64,000 nt of DNA from Liquidambar formosana (taxonomy: Eukaryota > Streptophyta > Magnoliopsida > Saxifragales > Altingiaceae), in the NCBI GenBank assembly GCA_039720395.1, contig CM077827.1:19829602-19893601 (forward strand). The letters run 5' to 3'. A program made the position numbers and the translations under genes. Within the stretch, counting starts at the first letter, position 1. Every line of letters starts with the position of its first letter. This document shows, one piece after another, positions 23,530 through 38,900 of the stretch. The notes under the pieces were generated by a model that saw only the letters and a list, made by a program, of their open reading frames with translations, did no database searches and was not told the origin of the DNA.

Positions 23530-26174
23530 CTGTAGGACCATAAATGGTTGCAAATATGAGATCATTTTCTCTAAAGATCCCATCATCATGCATAGCACAA
23601 CAGAAATGTATACAGGAATTTATATGACCAACTTTATCATTATGACAATACTCTTCCTCCGATTCATAACAAATCTACCATTCAAAATGTAATAAACCAG
23701 CTGCCTGGATTTACCAAATCTAATAGAAAGTTGGTACACATATAGAGTTCAAAAAAAGAAAAGACATGAACTGAGCCATCAGGGCTCCCAGTTAGTGAGG
23801 TTTAAGCCTTGAAGCGTGAGTTCAATGGCCATCTAGTTAAAAGGGATTTTTGGCCATAGCCCCATGTTATAAGAGTTTTTTTTTTTTCCTTTAAAATACC
23901 TCTATAAACAAATTCGTTAACCTCATTACCCCTTTTGACACCAAAATGATAGAATTATCCTTCTCTCACAAAAATATCATTTGTCTTATCTTTGTTTCCT
24001 TACGAATGGTGTTTCCATCTCTGCTGACCAATAGATCCATCTTTTTGAGTTTTTGCCGCAACCACTCAACTCGATGAATCGACCCAATTCTCACCACCTC
24101 TAACCTTTGTTCCCACTCCCAAACCTTTGATAAGAACCATGGTCACTTTTGCACTCTCCGCACTTTATGAAAAAAAAAGACTCATTTTTATGTAAAGAAC
24201 AATAACATGTTATTGTTTAACAGCATATAACAAAATAATAATAATGTTACTATTTGACAGCATAATTTACATGAATAATTCTTTTTTCAGAATTACCTAA
24301 CCAAAGTAGGTATATTTTCGAAGATCACAATAGATTCCAAAAATACAAGTTTGATCCAAAATGGATTTGTATCTTGTAAGTCATAAGCTTTTAAAAATTA
24401 CAAAATTAAAAAATAAATTAGTTACATAAGGTGCCATTAATAAAATTTAAAAAAAAAAAAGAAAAAAAAAGGGGTTGCTGCAAATAAGAATACTCAGATG
24501 TGGGCTATCCTTTGATGAAGTTATTATTAGAAGCATTCTTCTAAATGGGGTTATTGCCAATTTTCCCTAGTTAAAAACCTCAAATGATGTTTTTTTTGGG
24601 GGGGGGTACAAGAACAAGTTAGATCCAAATAAATTGTTTGTAGCTAAGGAAAACACTAAGAACCCTCAGAAAAACGAATAGGTATAATCAAATACCAGCA
24701 ATTTAACAACTTGATAAACAATAAATAAATGGTAAGAGATATTGAAATCTATAGCAATGTTTCACACACAGACTAAAGCACAAGATAATCAGCTGGAACT
24801 GTCAACAACTCAACCAGTCATGCTTTTGAACTTTAAAGGCACCGGTTTTTGAAACAACCTTATGGCCTTTAACATTATATAAATATACATATTTAAATAT
24901 TTGAATATGTACACACACACACACACACATATACATACATATATACATAATGTATATGTATTATGTATGTATGTATGTATATATATACATATATATATAC
25001 ATACATACATACATAATACATATACATTATGTATATATGTATTATGTATGTACGCATGCATGAATGTATGTATGTATGTATTTGTGCATGCATGAATGTA
25101 TTTATGTATGTATAGCATCACAGGTTGCCATAAACACTGCAATAAAGTTAGTATCACAGGTGACATAACCACTGCAAAACAGAAAAATAACACAGTCAAG
25201 GGAGACCATATCGAGCGTGACTCAAACATGAAACACTTTATTCAAACCTATGATTGTGAAGAATGAAGACTTTGACAAAGAATCATTGCAGATGTATGGA
25301 ATACAGATATTTACAAATAATTACTTCAAAAAAGAAATCAAGTGCTATACAAAATTATGTATAAAATTAAAATAAAAATAAGGAAGAAGAAATTATGTGA
25401 ACCTCTGACAGGAGCACCATCCATCAACTCAAATTTTGCAAGGGTCTCTGTCTCGACATATGTATTGGGCCCAGATCCTGTGGACTCCCGACGCCTGATC
25501 TCAAGCTCCATATTTTTTATCTTAATTCTTACGAGAAGAAAGTATATTTTTCCAATGATAACATCCTTCAGATGGTACCTGAAAATTTGGAACTCCAATA
25601 TGAAAGTATACGATCAACTCCAACTTGGTGTACAAGATTTTACAAGGAATTCACATGAAGTTAACCATGCCAGCAGAAGCTTCATCCAAACTTACTTGCT
25701 TTTTCCATATTCAAACTCAATATGTAGGCAATCCTCAATTCCAACTTCCATCTAAATGAAGCATCAATATAAACAAACATTATCAATAAAGAAAGAAATG
25801 TACTAGTGTCATATTATTTGTGGAGTACAACACCCCAACAACCACCAAATTACAAAGCCAAAAACTATGATATCGGCAACAGTAAGGGCAGTCCCCCCAT
25901 GGTTGGCCCCTACCCTTAAATCAACTCCTAAACATCACATCCTTGATTTGCATATTTTGGCCTTAGCCAACGTAGTGTTATTGAGCATCTAACCAAAACA
26001 GAAATGATCTGGGCTGAAAAACTCCCAGATCTAATGCTATGATGCATGCCTAGAGCTGATTTTATTTAAAGGGTCAATTAGAGGAAGGAATACAATGTGC
26101 TTGGAGTGGAGTGGTAACTTAAATTGAGGCCATATGTCAAACATGCAAGCATATGTGTGCAAGGATCTAAGGCA

Positions 26175-26206
<32 letters not shown>

Positions 26207-26915
26207 ACATGTAATTCTGTCTGATGGAGTTTGTATAAGTTACTTGTAGTGTAGGAACATGAAAAATTACCATGTAACAAAGATTACTTTTTAAAAAAGG
26301 AATCTCATGACAACCACAGGGAAATAGTGAGCAACTTAGTGTGCGAATAAAAAACATCCGCTCCTTACCTTAATGCTGTTATTGATTGATGGAAGTGGTG
26401 TGTAGTTCCGGACCTGATGTGAAAAAATTACAATCATAAAAATATTTACAAGGGAATTTTGCTGTTGAGCAATGCTCTTATGTTTACATATTCTAATAAG
26501 CAGAAAAGGAACTTTAACAGAGTATCTGCTTCTGCCGGTATATTTCACAAAGACTCATATTTAGAGGAGGGTTAAGCAAGCAGATAAAGTCATTATTAAA
26601 TGGTCAATTAAACTTCATCAACTGAGAATCTATAGACTACAAACACAATAGACTCCAAAGTATATGTAGCAATACGATCAATCAATCCCAAAGGGGACAA
26701 AAAAGAAACTATTAGCCAACATCAACCTGGGGGAATCTGGAGGAGGGGTCCAATGAATTCGAGTAGTTGTCCCTTTTGGAAAAGGAGAAAAAAGCACCAT
26801 CACTGAATCCCTTAGATTTCAAAAAGGAGAATTCCAGTGAATTTTACGGCAAATGAGACCCACAAAGAGGCTATCAATCTTTACTTATCCACTAACTCTC
26901 CAAGTAATCATATTC

Positions 26916-26970
<55 letters not shown>

Positions 26971-29900
26971 TAGATATATATATATATTGATCAGAAACAA
27001 AAATATATTATTAGAAGAAAGATAGGAAGTACAAGAGGAGGACAAGAAGTCCACCTAAGAGAACAAAGCAAAATAAACAAAAACTCAAAAAAAAAATGAC
27101 AAAAAGAGACAATCAGCAACAAACCGCCCTCCAATCCGACTTTAAAACAAACAATGGAATATCACCAAATTCCTCAGAAGCATGAGCCCAAAAAGAACCC
27201 AGAAAATGCACCCTATCCCATAAAAAGACCAACGAAGACTCTCTATTGTAAAAAATCAGTGCATTCCTTTCAATCCAAATCACCCAGAAAATAGCAAAAA
27301 AGGCAGTACGCCAAATAATCCCAGCCTTCTTGCCTCTGCCAAGGCCCCAAAAGTGGATCTCAAGCAAACTCCCAACACAGCTCAGTCATTCCTCTCATTC
27401 CAGATCAAAAGCATAATACCACAAAACCTTGCTTCTCAGAGGCCAATAGCCCAAAACCTGGACATCTATGATGCAGGAAGTTGGTAATCTCTTCATGAGC
27501 AACCTAGCTAGTTGGTAATCTCTACACAAGTTTAATCTCTCAATAAATGTAATCCACGGTTTTGTTGAAACCATAGTTTAAGGCACTTGGAGGGTGTCTT
27601 GTGCAAGTGTCGGTGTAAACACTTGTGGCTGTAAAAGATTGTGTCTCTACCTTGAAAGAGCCATAGTGGAGCAAGAAACCCTCAAGAAGAGCTCTTGAGG
27701 CAAGAATTAGGTAGAAGGCCAAACCTTGTAAATATCATTCTATTCAATCTCTCTATTTCTTCACATTTGTGCTCATCATATACCTTGCATTGTAATTGCA
27801 TTAGGTGAGCATACTTAGTTTTATAAATTATCAAATGTAAACAAATTTCATAGTTTGCATCAACCCAAGAGAGCCAAATTCACCCCTCTTGGGTTGAATC
27901 TTGGGTGAACAATTTTAATCCTCCTTGATGTGATGGGTTTTATTTTTATTTTTATTTTTTTTTTCTTTTCCCCAATTTTTTCTTTTGTATAACTTTTTGT
28001 CCTACTTATTGTACATGACATTTCTCATTATCAGAAAAAATAATAAAAAATTCAACTATTACAGAACAGTGGTTCAGTATATCGCTCACAAAGAGAAAAA
28101 AAAAAAAAGAGAGTTACCACAAAATCTTGGTACTCCACAATGTTACCGACATAGTTACGACTGATTGTCACTTTTAAAATATACCTGCAAGTCACAAAAA
28201 AAAAAAAAAAAAAAAAAAATATTGCTTAATTGAGTTGTAATATTTCCTTTTCCCCTTTGTTAGAAATGCTTATGGTTTGAAATTTCAGACCTTCAAAACA
28301 AAATTCATGATTTCAAAATATCTATATCAACTAAAAGAGAGTAAATTTAGCAATATAAGATGGAACAATGAAAATGAATGACACCTTTTTTTTTTTTTTT
28401 TTGGTAATCAAGTTATTTTTTCTTCTCTTTTTCTTTTATTACTTTGACAAGAGAAAATGAATGAATAATACATTGAATCTTGAAAAAACAACAAGATCAA
28501 GACATTATAATGATTATATTTCAAGAACGCCAGGACCAACTAATGATGGAATCAATCTAAAGAGTCCCGAAAAGCCTAATCCATGCATAGCCTCGCAATA
28601 AACATTCTAAGGGAAAAATGTTGTGAACAAGATTTATGACAATAAGGGAAAATGGTTTGTAATGCCCCAACTATACACACATATGCACATAACATATCTA
28701 GCCCATGACATCATATCCATAGCAGCTACAAAGATTATCGGGTCTCTTAACATAAATGTACAACAATTACATTTGTCTAGAGTCTTAGAGATTACATTCC
28801 AAAAGAAGCCTAACACACATTACAAAAGTGGGATCTCAAAAAGACAAACGTGTCCTAAAGACACAACGCTTCACAAAACATCTGACTATCCCCAGCGACT
28901 CCTAGCCAAATCCTATCAAATTTCTTCAACTCCAGAAACAGTTATAGTATCATGAGAAAAACTATGGCTTAGTGAGAAACAACGGTTCCCTGAAACCAAG
29001 GCTACAACTTCAAATTGCTTTTACGCAAACCAACAGAATAAAAACACACACAATGAGGAGAGAGAGAGAGAGAGAGAGACCAATGTTGCAGAAAACAATT
29101 TGAATGAATGGATCTATTGAAGTTAGACATAATGGATCAATTGAAGTTTTCTACACACGAAAGGTTGCACTAAGAATATTGAGACAATGAGATAATGAAG
29201 TTACATGTGTTTTATATCCATGGCATCATTAAAAAAACAATAGAAAAAATCAATGCAAGCACATAAACTAAATTCTCATTCCGAAGGTTGTCACACAAAA
29301 TCATCAAGAAAATATTGGTGTTAGAAAACTTGATCTAAAGAACGTCATACAAGCTCCAATTAAAATACTATTACTATACAATCAGACGTATAACCTACCT
29401 AAGCCTTACATTGACTCCATTGTAGGACTCGTATGGCATTTCAACAGTAGAAAATTCAAAGGGATATGTTTTTCTCTCATATAATTCACCAGGAACATCA
29501 AGTTCACGCACTGCACAAGAAATAACAGGAGAGTTAGGGTCTACTCAGAAACAACTACTTACCATAATTGATCAATAGGGAAACAATGACAACCATTTGA
29601 TTTCAGAAGATTCTTTGGTGTATGGCCCACAAGAGACCCAATAGTGACTCAATTTCCACAAGAGAGTTAATACCAATGACAACATCCAATCCAGAAGACC
29701 CAATAGAGTACTTTGCCCTGATATTTGTGTGATGTGCAGTAGTAGTAGTGAGTCCGTAGATCACTTGTTCCTTCAATGTCCCTTTGCTTATGAGATTAGG
29801 CAGTGTTTGCTCAGTTTGTGTGGGGTATGCTGGATTGTTACCTCTGATGATAGTGCTACGTTGGAGTTATCTTTTAGAGGTCTTGAGAGGTCAGAGAAGC

Positions 29901-32900
29901 AAGATTCTTTGGTCTTGTGCAGTGTTATCAAATTTTTGAGTGATTTGGTTGGAGACAAACGCTCAGACTTTCGAAGACAGTGGGTTCGAGGGAGACTATT
30001 TGAGATGGAGTAATTTTCTTTGCATCTCTGTGTGCTTCTGTTACAAAGAAGTGTGAGGGCATCCCTATTGGAGTTATTACTAGGGACTGGGTTTCTGTAT
30101 GCTCTTCACATGGTCAAAAACTTTCACATGGTCAGAAACTTTGTTTCAAGCCAGAGTTGAAACCACCTCCTAGCGGGACCATCAAATTGAATTTCGACAG
30201 TTGCTCTCTCGGAATTCAGGGCAATTGGGAATTCGGGGGCATCTTTTAAGATTGCAGAGGAGAGACTACCTTTGCTTTCTCTTGCACAACAGGGGAAGCT
30301 ATTGCGCAGGTGGAGTTGCTTGCACTTTTAGAAGGATTGATAGAGGCTTCAAGAATGGGTTTATCTCGGCTTATAGTGGAAGAAGATGATTTCAGCATAA
30401 TCAAATTTCTGAGGGATAATAGAGTCAGAGCATGGAGATTTGCTATATACATCTGAGAAATTCTTGACTTGGCAGGGGCTTTAACTATTCAAGACAACTG
30501 GATGGCAAGGATAGGTAATGGTAAGGCAGACAAGTTGGCTAAGAGGGGTGCTACTACTCTTCAGTCTTTTAGAGGACCTTTTTCTCCTCTATGAGACTTG
30601 TCACTTTTTGTTTCTTTATACACTTTTGTAGTGTACAGGCTTTGGGTACAGCTTGGTTATAATTCTGGTACAGCTCTTGGTATAGTCTTTGTCACATCCG
30701 GTTATGAATTTATGATTGGCCTTAGTTTTGATGTTTTTTTTTAAATAAATCTCTTCCTTGTCTGGCTGTACTTCAATTATTTTGAGTCATACAATTCTGT
30801 TTCTTATCAGAAAAAAAGAAACAATGACAACCGCTACACCCGTAACAATCATATTGAGAAAGAATTTTGGCAATGGTAATGTTGAAAATGAAAATCACGT
30901 ATGCAACAAACAACAAGACTGACAAGAAAAATGATATGAATGTGTCCTTTTGCCAATTGGCTCGCCACATCACTAGTAATTATTAATTAATCCGTTTTAA
31001 GCATATTATATATTTAGATACACTCACCAAGAGATGTAAAATCATAGAAGTTGCCTCTGTCAAAGTACAACTCTGCAAAGAGCAAAAAAAAAAAAAAAAA
31101 AGAACAATAAGAAAAAATATTGAGGTCCATTGTAATAAAGAGAAGTGATTAACAAACCAGACCTGACAACTACATAATGGAGAAGAAATAAAAGTTACAA
31201 CGCTAGAAAAAGTTCAAGCAAAATAACACATGTTACATATGTTACATGAGTGCAGCAGGTTTAGAAACTCATTGGATCAACATATCTTTCATCTTTGATA
31301 AACGAAATGTTGTTTTCATTAAAACATAATATATTTTAAATTCGATGAGTTGGTATTCTTCCCCAGAACTCCATTGCTACTTTTACAAAACCAAATCCAG
31401 CCATCTTATAACTCTTAAAACCATAAACTAGAGCCATTTTTATTCTGCAATATTTCTCCCCAATTCCACCCTCTTTCATTTCCTTGCAAAGATCAATTTA
31501 TATCCGAAGGAAATTATGCAGAATATATCAATACAGTTGACATACAGACCACCTTTAACAAACAGAAAGGGTATTCCCTGGTGTGCCTGGCTTTGTTGCA
31601 GAAGTGGTACAGTTTTAAAAAGCTGCCAATAAAAACTGGTGGTTATATGATTTGATTTTGCTCTATAAATTTGGCATTCTTGGGTAAATTTTAGAAGCTA
31701 AAAGATGACAGAGTAGGTTGGTCATTCTCATAGAAATGGTAGTGAGTAGTTGCAGGGAACTTGTAGTACCTTGGGTAGCCAAAAACTCATGGTTGCATAT
31801 TCTAGGTTCTGGTTTTATGCACTTTTTTTCCATATTTAAGAGTTATATGCTTCTTTGTGGCTTATGTTAGTGTTTGTGGATTTTAGAAGGGTGTGTCATC
31901 TCCATTATTCTGGTTGTGCCATTGGTTTGGTTGCACTCCATGTCATAGACAAGTTTCCTGTATCATAAGGTTACAGGGAATTCTAGCAAGGTATAAAACT
32001 CTAAAAATGGTTACCTCCACTGGTGTAGGGATACCACTTATTATTGTCAACTAGAATGGTGTAGATTAGTTGTAGGCTCAATTGCCTAAGGTCATTTTGG
32101 GTGTAAAAGGTGAATCCCAGAACATTTGTCCTCACCATCTGAGACTGAAAGATTATTATTATTATTATTATTTTTAATGAAGTAAGAATAGTATTATAAA
32201 CAAAAGAAGCTCATGTACGTTGGGAGTATACAAGCAAAGTCTATAAATCTAAAGAGGCCCAAAACTCTTGAGAGGGAGTCCTATTACAAAAATTCATAGG
32301 ATCTTCCCATGCAAATTAAAAGACTATCAAAGCCTGTGTGACTATAGATTGAATTTTCCAAATGCTCAAAAGTTCTTTTGTTCCTTTCTGTCCATAATAT
32401 GCATCTTCCTTTCATCTCCTACATCTGCCCACAAAAAGTCTCTTTGAAGCTTCTCTAATCTCTTTGCCACACCAATAGGCAGCATGGAGAGAGACATAAA
32501 ATAAGTTGGCAAGCTCAAAAGTGTACTTTTGATCAAAGTAATCCTGCCCCCTTTTGAGAGGTAGCCCTTTTTCCACCCACTCAATCTCTTCTCAAATTGC
32601 TCTATCACTGGATCCCAAGCCAAGAGGTGGGGAGAACACCAATCTTACAATCAAGGATCATGACCAAAATATCCATGATATCTTCAATATATGTACAATA
32701 TCTTCAATATATCTGTGATATTTCATGTATCCGGATCCCTCGATACGATATCTAACTGACATATCTTTTTCGCAAAATATCTTTACGATATTGTTATTAT
32801 TATTTATATTATTGATAAAATCTCAATTTATCTCAATATATCCATAATATAGTCTTCTTTTTTTTTTCTTTTTTTAAACATGGTATCATCGATATATCAA

Positions 32901-35900
32901 ATATATTGAGATACATAAACTATATTGAGGATATATATAGATGATATCGAGATATTCATTTTCTTGTTATTGTGTCAAAATTATCACCTCTTACTCTTTT
33001 AATATTGATTTATATAAATATTTCAATTATACTAATGGCTTTAATTAGTGTTATGAAGTAACAACTTTCATTTACTCTCTTAAAATATTCATTCTTTCAC
33101 TTAGTGTGGAACAATTTTTATACCCTACACAATACATACTTGTCTAATACACATTTAAATTGAAATATTTTGATTCTAAACTGTCTATTAGAGTCCAATC
33201 ACTGTTCCCAAAGTTTTAATGAAAATATACGTGTTTAACTAACAATATCTATCATATCTCTGAATTGATATCAAAATTTTCGATATATGCAATATATCTG
33301 TGTTTCTGGACCCTCGATATATCCATCGATATTGATATTTAAGTCCTTGTCAAGGATAGAAGCTAGGAAGCACGTACACTTCTCTAGAGGTGCCGTGTCC
33401 ATGTCGAAGACGCATCAGACACAATACTCCTCTGACACACCTCCGACACGACACTTCTCTCTTTTCATCTTTTTTGCCTTTTTAATATTCTTTCTTTTCC
33501 TTTTTGTCCTATTGTATAAAAGAATAACTTCACTAGGGTTTCCAAAAACAATACAAAAGATGCATTTTGAATGATGGATGTCAAGTTATATGATATTATC
33601 TAGCTATACACATAAAATATGCATTTTATTAATAGCATGTCCTTGCCATGTTGTGTCCAAGACTTTGAGGATTTGTTGTGTCGGTGTATCAGTGTCATAT
33701 CGTAACCGTGTCACGTGTCCGTGTCCATGCTTCTTTGGGATGGAAGCAAGGAAAGCAATCTCAACCCCATCCCCAACCGTAATCAATTTAGTTTTTCCAA
33801 AGTTAATTTTTAACCTAGACACCACCTCAAAGCAAGTGAGGACACATCTAAGAAAACTCAATTGAGAGCAAGAGACTTCACAGAACATGATGGAGTCATC
33901 TACACAAAGAAGATGAGAAATAATAGCCCCCCCCCCCCCCCCTCCTCCCTTCTATCCCCATATAGAAACCCTTGAGCAATTGATCATCTAATGCCTTATT
34001 CATCATCTTGCTTAACGTTTCCATCACAATGATAAATAGAAAAGGGGAGAAAGGATCTCTTTGCCAAAGCCCTCGGGAACTCCTAAAAAAGCCGTGTGGG
34101 CTCCCATTGATAAGCATGGAGAAGGAGGCAGTCGAGATGCACTATTCAATCCTTTTTTTCCACTTTTCTCCAAACCCCATTTGTTGAAGGAGGTAAATTA
34201 AGAATTTCCGAATTAACATAATCAAATGCCTTTTCAATGTCCAATTTGCAGATCACCCTAGGAGTCCCTGACCTTAATCTCGAGTCAATACAATCATTAG
34301 CTATCAAAGCAGCAACGAGAATTTGACGACACCCAAAAAAAGCATTTTGACTCTATGAAACCACTTTACCCACTACTTTCTTCGATATGTCGGCTAAAAT
34401 CTTGGAAATTTTTTTATAAGCACTTCCCACAAGATTGATAGGCATGTAGTCCTTAATGTCCAGGGCATCACCCTTCTTCGGAACCAATGCCACAAAAGAA
34501 GCATTAAGGCTACTCTCAAAGGCCCCATTCTCAAAAAAAAACTCCCTCAAAAGGGCTAGCAAATCGTTCTTTACAACTCGCCAACACTTTTGGTAGAAGG
34601 CCATCGACATCCCATCCGACCCAAGATCTTTATCGCCTATTTAAGCTTTTGATCACCTCCCAAACCTCCTCATCTGTCCACAGGTCTTTTAAGCCAATCC
34701 AAATCTTCTATGCTAATCTACTCAAAAGAGACACTATCTATAGTAGGGTCTACGAGGGGCTTCTTCTTTGAACAGATGTTGATAAAAATCTATAATAGAT
34801 GAAGAAATAACTACCATGTCCCCACTAATCTCCCCTTCAACCTTTAGCTTTCCTATAAAATTGCGACGAGAGTATGCATTGGCCATGCCATGAAAGTAAT
34901 TTGTATTCCTATCCCCTTCTTTGAGCCACAATTCTTTTGATTTGTGCCTCCAGCAGATCTGTTCCACCTTAGCAATGCTCAGTAAATCTTTCCTCGTGTC
35001 ATCTTTTCTCCACTTAATCTCTTATCCTCCATGGAAAGTTGCCCCATCTCCTCCGTCCCATTCAATCTCTTAATCTCTTCTAGAATTTTCGATTTGGAAA
35101 CCTCAAGTCTCCCAAAAACTTCAACATTCCATTTTTTTTTTTTGCTCACCTTTGAGGAGCTTCAATTTCTTAGCAAAGACATAGCTTAGGGAGCCCGTAA
35201 CTGAGAATGAATTCCACCAGCCCTCTACTAAATCCATAAAGACTTCAACTTCTAGCCACATGTTTTCCAAGGACTTTAATATCGATATCGATGGATATAT
35301 CGAGGGTCCAAAAATGTGGATATATCGGATATATCGTTGGATATATCGACAATATCGATATCGTTTTAAAGATATAGTGGATATTATGAGTTAAACATGG
35401 ATATTTTTATTGAAACTCTGGGAAATAATGATTTAAACTCTAATACACAATCTAGCATCAAAATATTGCAATTTAAATATGTATAATACAAGTATGTGTT
35501 GCGTAGGGTATAAAAAATATACCGCGCTAAGCAAATAAATAATAGAAAATTTTGCAAATTCAACATTTAGATGTTATATAACATTGAAATAGATTTTTGT
35601 AACATTTAAATATAGAGTGCTATTAGACCAAAGGCCATTGGTTTGAAATAATATTTTAAATCATGTGAAATAATAAGCATAGTAAAATGTACATATATAT
35701 GTGAATCCTAACCTATTCTAATGTGTAAAAATTTCACTAGAAATCAGCAAAAGGGCATTTAAACATGGCAGTGTCGATATCTTGAACGATATCAGCGATA
35801 TATCTTCGATATCAGCGATATATCTTCGATATCTTCGATATATCCTCGATATTTTCGATATATCTTCGATATCTTCGATATATCTTCGATATATCGCTGA

Positions 35901-38900
35901 TATCGTTCGATATTTTGTTTTTTGAAAATTTTTCAATTTCGCAACAATATATCGTTTCGTTACCCTCCGATATGGCGATATATCGCGATATATCGTCGAT
36001 ATATCGCGATTTTTAAGTCCCTGATGTTTTCAAACCTAAAAGGGGATGGGCCTCTAATGATGCCTTCAGTATCCAAAATGATTGGGGAATGGTCTGAACA
36101 TAGTTTAGGTAATATGGACTACGAAGATCTTAGGAATCTTTCATCCCAACCAGACAAGAACAAGAATCTGTCAAGCCTAGACATGGAAGGAAGAGCTTGA
36201 TTATTAGGCCAAGTCAAATGACCACTAATTAGGAGGGGAGGGGAGGGGGGGATCGACCAATTCACTTCTATGAATAAAGTCAAAGAAGTCTAACATATCA
36301 GCCGAAAAGAACTCACAGCCTGCCTAGCTTCTCGTTGGGAACCTTACAATGTTGAAGTCTCATACTAAACACCGAGGCACATCCCACTCATAGCGAACAG
36401 CCTCAAGCTCCTGCCGTAAGCTTCTTTTTCCCCCTAACAAATGAGGCCTATACACACCATATAAAGCCCATTCAAAATTGTTGCTTACCTCTTTCAAGTG
36501 GCAAGAAATGAAGAATCTTCCCACTTTAAAGTCAATCAACTCAAAGGAGCGAGATTCCCACAAATTGCAATGCCACCTGTTGTTCCTATTGCTCCCAAGA
36601 CCTCTATAAGAACAAAAAGCTTGCTCCACAAGTCCCTAGTGACCACCTTATCCCACCCTTCCAACTTTGTCTCCTAAAGAATGACAGTATCAACTTTCCA
36701 TTTCTACAAAGCAGACTTCACCCCTAGCCTTTTATCTCTATCATCAAGACCTCTCACATTCGAAGAAATTATCCTCATTCAAAAACAATATATAAACCCC
36801 CTTCTCCAACCTTCTCTCCTTCCCCTGCCCTTTTTAAATCTGCCTTCCCTCATAATTTAGAGACCATTGTAATTTTTGTAGTTCTCTCTAAGCCTTGCCT
36901 ATCGAGTAAGACCCTCTCCTTGGGGCAGGAATACTTTCTTTGTTTCTCCTTTTTTGTTTAATGGCAATGAAAAGGGACACAATCTCCTCCTCAAAGCCCT
37001 CAAAAGAGAGTCCCAAGAACTTACCAAAATTCTTCATCTTCTTACCAACCCATTCTGAAGACTTTCACAACAGTTTACTTCCCTAAGGCTATTATTGAAG
37101 TCCATCAGTAACAAAACCTCTTTAGGCCACAGAGAGCTTATTGGAGATAAATCAAGAGGAGTCTCTTCTCCTAGGTTATCAAAAAGCAGCCCACCAAAAG
37201 AGGTAAAAGATTCCTCCCTCTTTGGCCCGTCCTCAATCCTCTGCCCAAACTAGACCAAATCCAACCCATTCATATATGCAATTTCTGCCCCATCATTAGA
37301 ATTAAAATTTTGAATATTGCACTCCCTGGCACTACTCTTGCCCAAGCTCTAACCCAACGAATGGCACATCAGTGTTTTCACTGAATTTATTACTGATAGC
37401 ACCACCGATGCCCACAAGAAGGGGAGAAGAAGTAGAAGAAGGGAAAGAAAATCCAGCCCCCCTTGATTCTGTTTTCAAAACCAATACTTCAAATTGGGTT
37501 ATTTAGGTTTTCAAACATGTTTTTAAATGTTTTCCATAAATTCCAGGATGTTTTCATTACAAAAAAGGGCAATTCCAAGAGCAACCCAACATTTTCTCAA
37601 AAAGAGTATTTTGAGATCCAAGTTGCCAATTTCTTTCAAATTTCAACCAATTAACTAAAGGTTGAATATTTTTCATCAAAACTTCACATTTTTAACTATA
37701 ATTTAGAATTTGTGGAATTTTTCAAAAAGAATGAACGAATTTGGATTTAAAACAGCTACAATATGTGGTTTGAATGTGCAAGGGTCAACGGGCAAAACCT
37801 TGGGTCTTCCCAAGGCTTAGTTGCCAATTGTTGGCCAATCCTACCCAATGGCTAGCCAGTCCTACCACTGGCTTGGCTGGGCCTCCCCTCTTTACCCTGA
37901 GGTCAACACTCAACAAGCCATCTTACCATTTTTTTTTTTGTGTTTTCTTGGCCACTAAGGACCTATTTTCAACCGTTGGATCAATTTTGAATCAATTTTG
38001 AGCTTTTTAGTCTCAACTATTCCCTCTCCCTCATTCCCAGATCATCAATTCTCAGTTGAATTTTCCTAAGCATGATGGAGATGAAGACTCTTATATGTTA
38101 GTACAATGAGGACTACTTCCTAGTACCCTCCATAGAAAGCCTTAAGAGATTGAAGACCTTTTGGGTCCTAGTACTGCGAGGGTCTACTTCCTACTACCCT
38201 TGCACGAACAACTCAAAAGAAGCTAAAGACCCTTAGGTTCTAGTATTGTAAGGACTACTTACCAGTAACCCCACACAAACGGCTTAAATGAATTGTGAAG
38301 GCTTGAGTTCTTAATACTGTGAAGTCTACTTCCCACTACCTTCGCACGAACTGGCTCATTCTCTTCTAGCTCATAAGCATTCCCTGATATTCTCAACCCA
38401 AAACTTTGTGAGATTTTTTGGAGCATACGCAAGAGGAAACTAAACAGAAACCTACCTTGGTTTTGTAAGGTATGACCTAATACCTCTCCAATATAACATG
38501 ATTGATGCTTGCATGATGCTATAATCTTAATTTGATGTGATATACATGCTCCCCCAGGTTCCACCACTCGTCGTGGAATATCAACCTTAAACTCTAGATA
38601 ATTCTCTTGATTTTCAAAATAAAGCTTTTTATCAAAATCAAACAACTACTTGTTTTAATCAAATCATTTTATCAAATCATGGGTTTCTAATTGATAATCC
38701 CTGTTTATCCGAACTACATGGGCTTTGATCCTCACAAGAGGTAGAACCTTCCTCTATATGTCTAAACAATGTGGACTTTGATCCTTGCAAGAGGTACATA
38801 GGCCACTCACTGGACCAAGTTACCTAGGTTAGATTTTTATTTTATTTTCCTTACTATTTTCCATTTTGATTACAATATGTGATGTGATAGAAATAAATTA

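Larger units (their letters stand above)
32150..37450 (-). mobile_element. LINE B: long L1-type element split by three DNA elements
   Basis: Read on the minus strand: the ORF1 tail (37240-36800), ORF2 endonuclease (36778-36032), linker and RT (35259-33742), and C-terminus (32650-32200) ending in a (TAA)n tail at 32154-32176. It is interrupted by a hAT MITE (35268-36023), a MITE with GTGTCC-type ends (about 33367-33736) and another hAT MITE (32659-33349). Removing these restores continuous ORF2 text, for example FENM joined to WLEVEV at the first. The part between [10 protein letters not shown] and the C-terminal region is deleted. The left and right limits are approximate. Confidence 0.85.

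Noticed and set aside
24810..25229. Open frames up to 139 codons rich in Tyr, Ile, His and Thr
   Set aside because: They are translations of TACA/TATG microsatellites on both strands.
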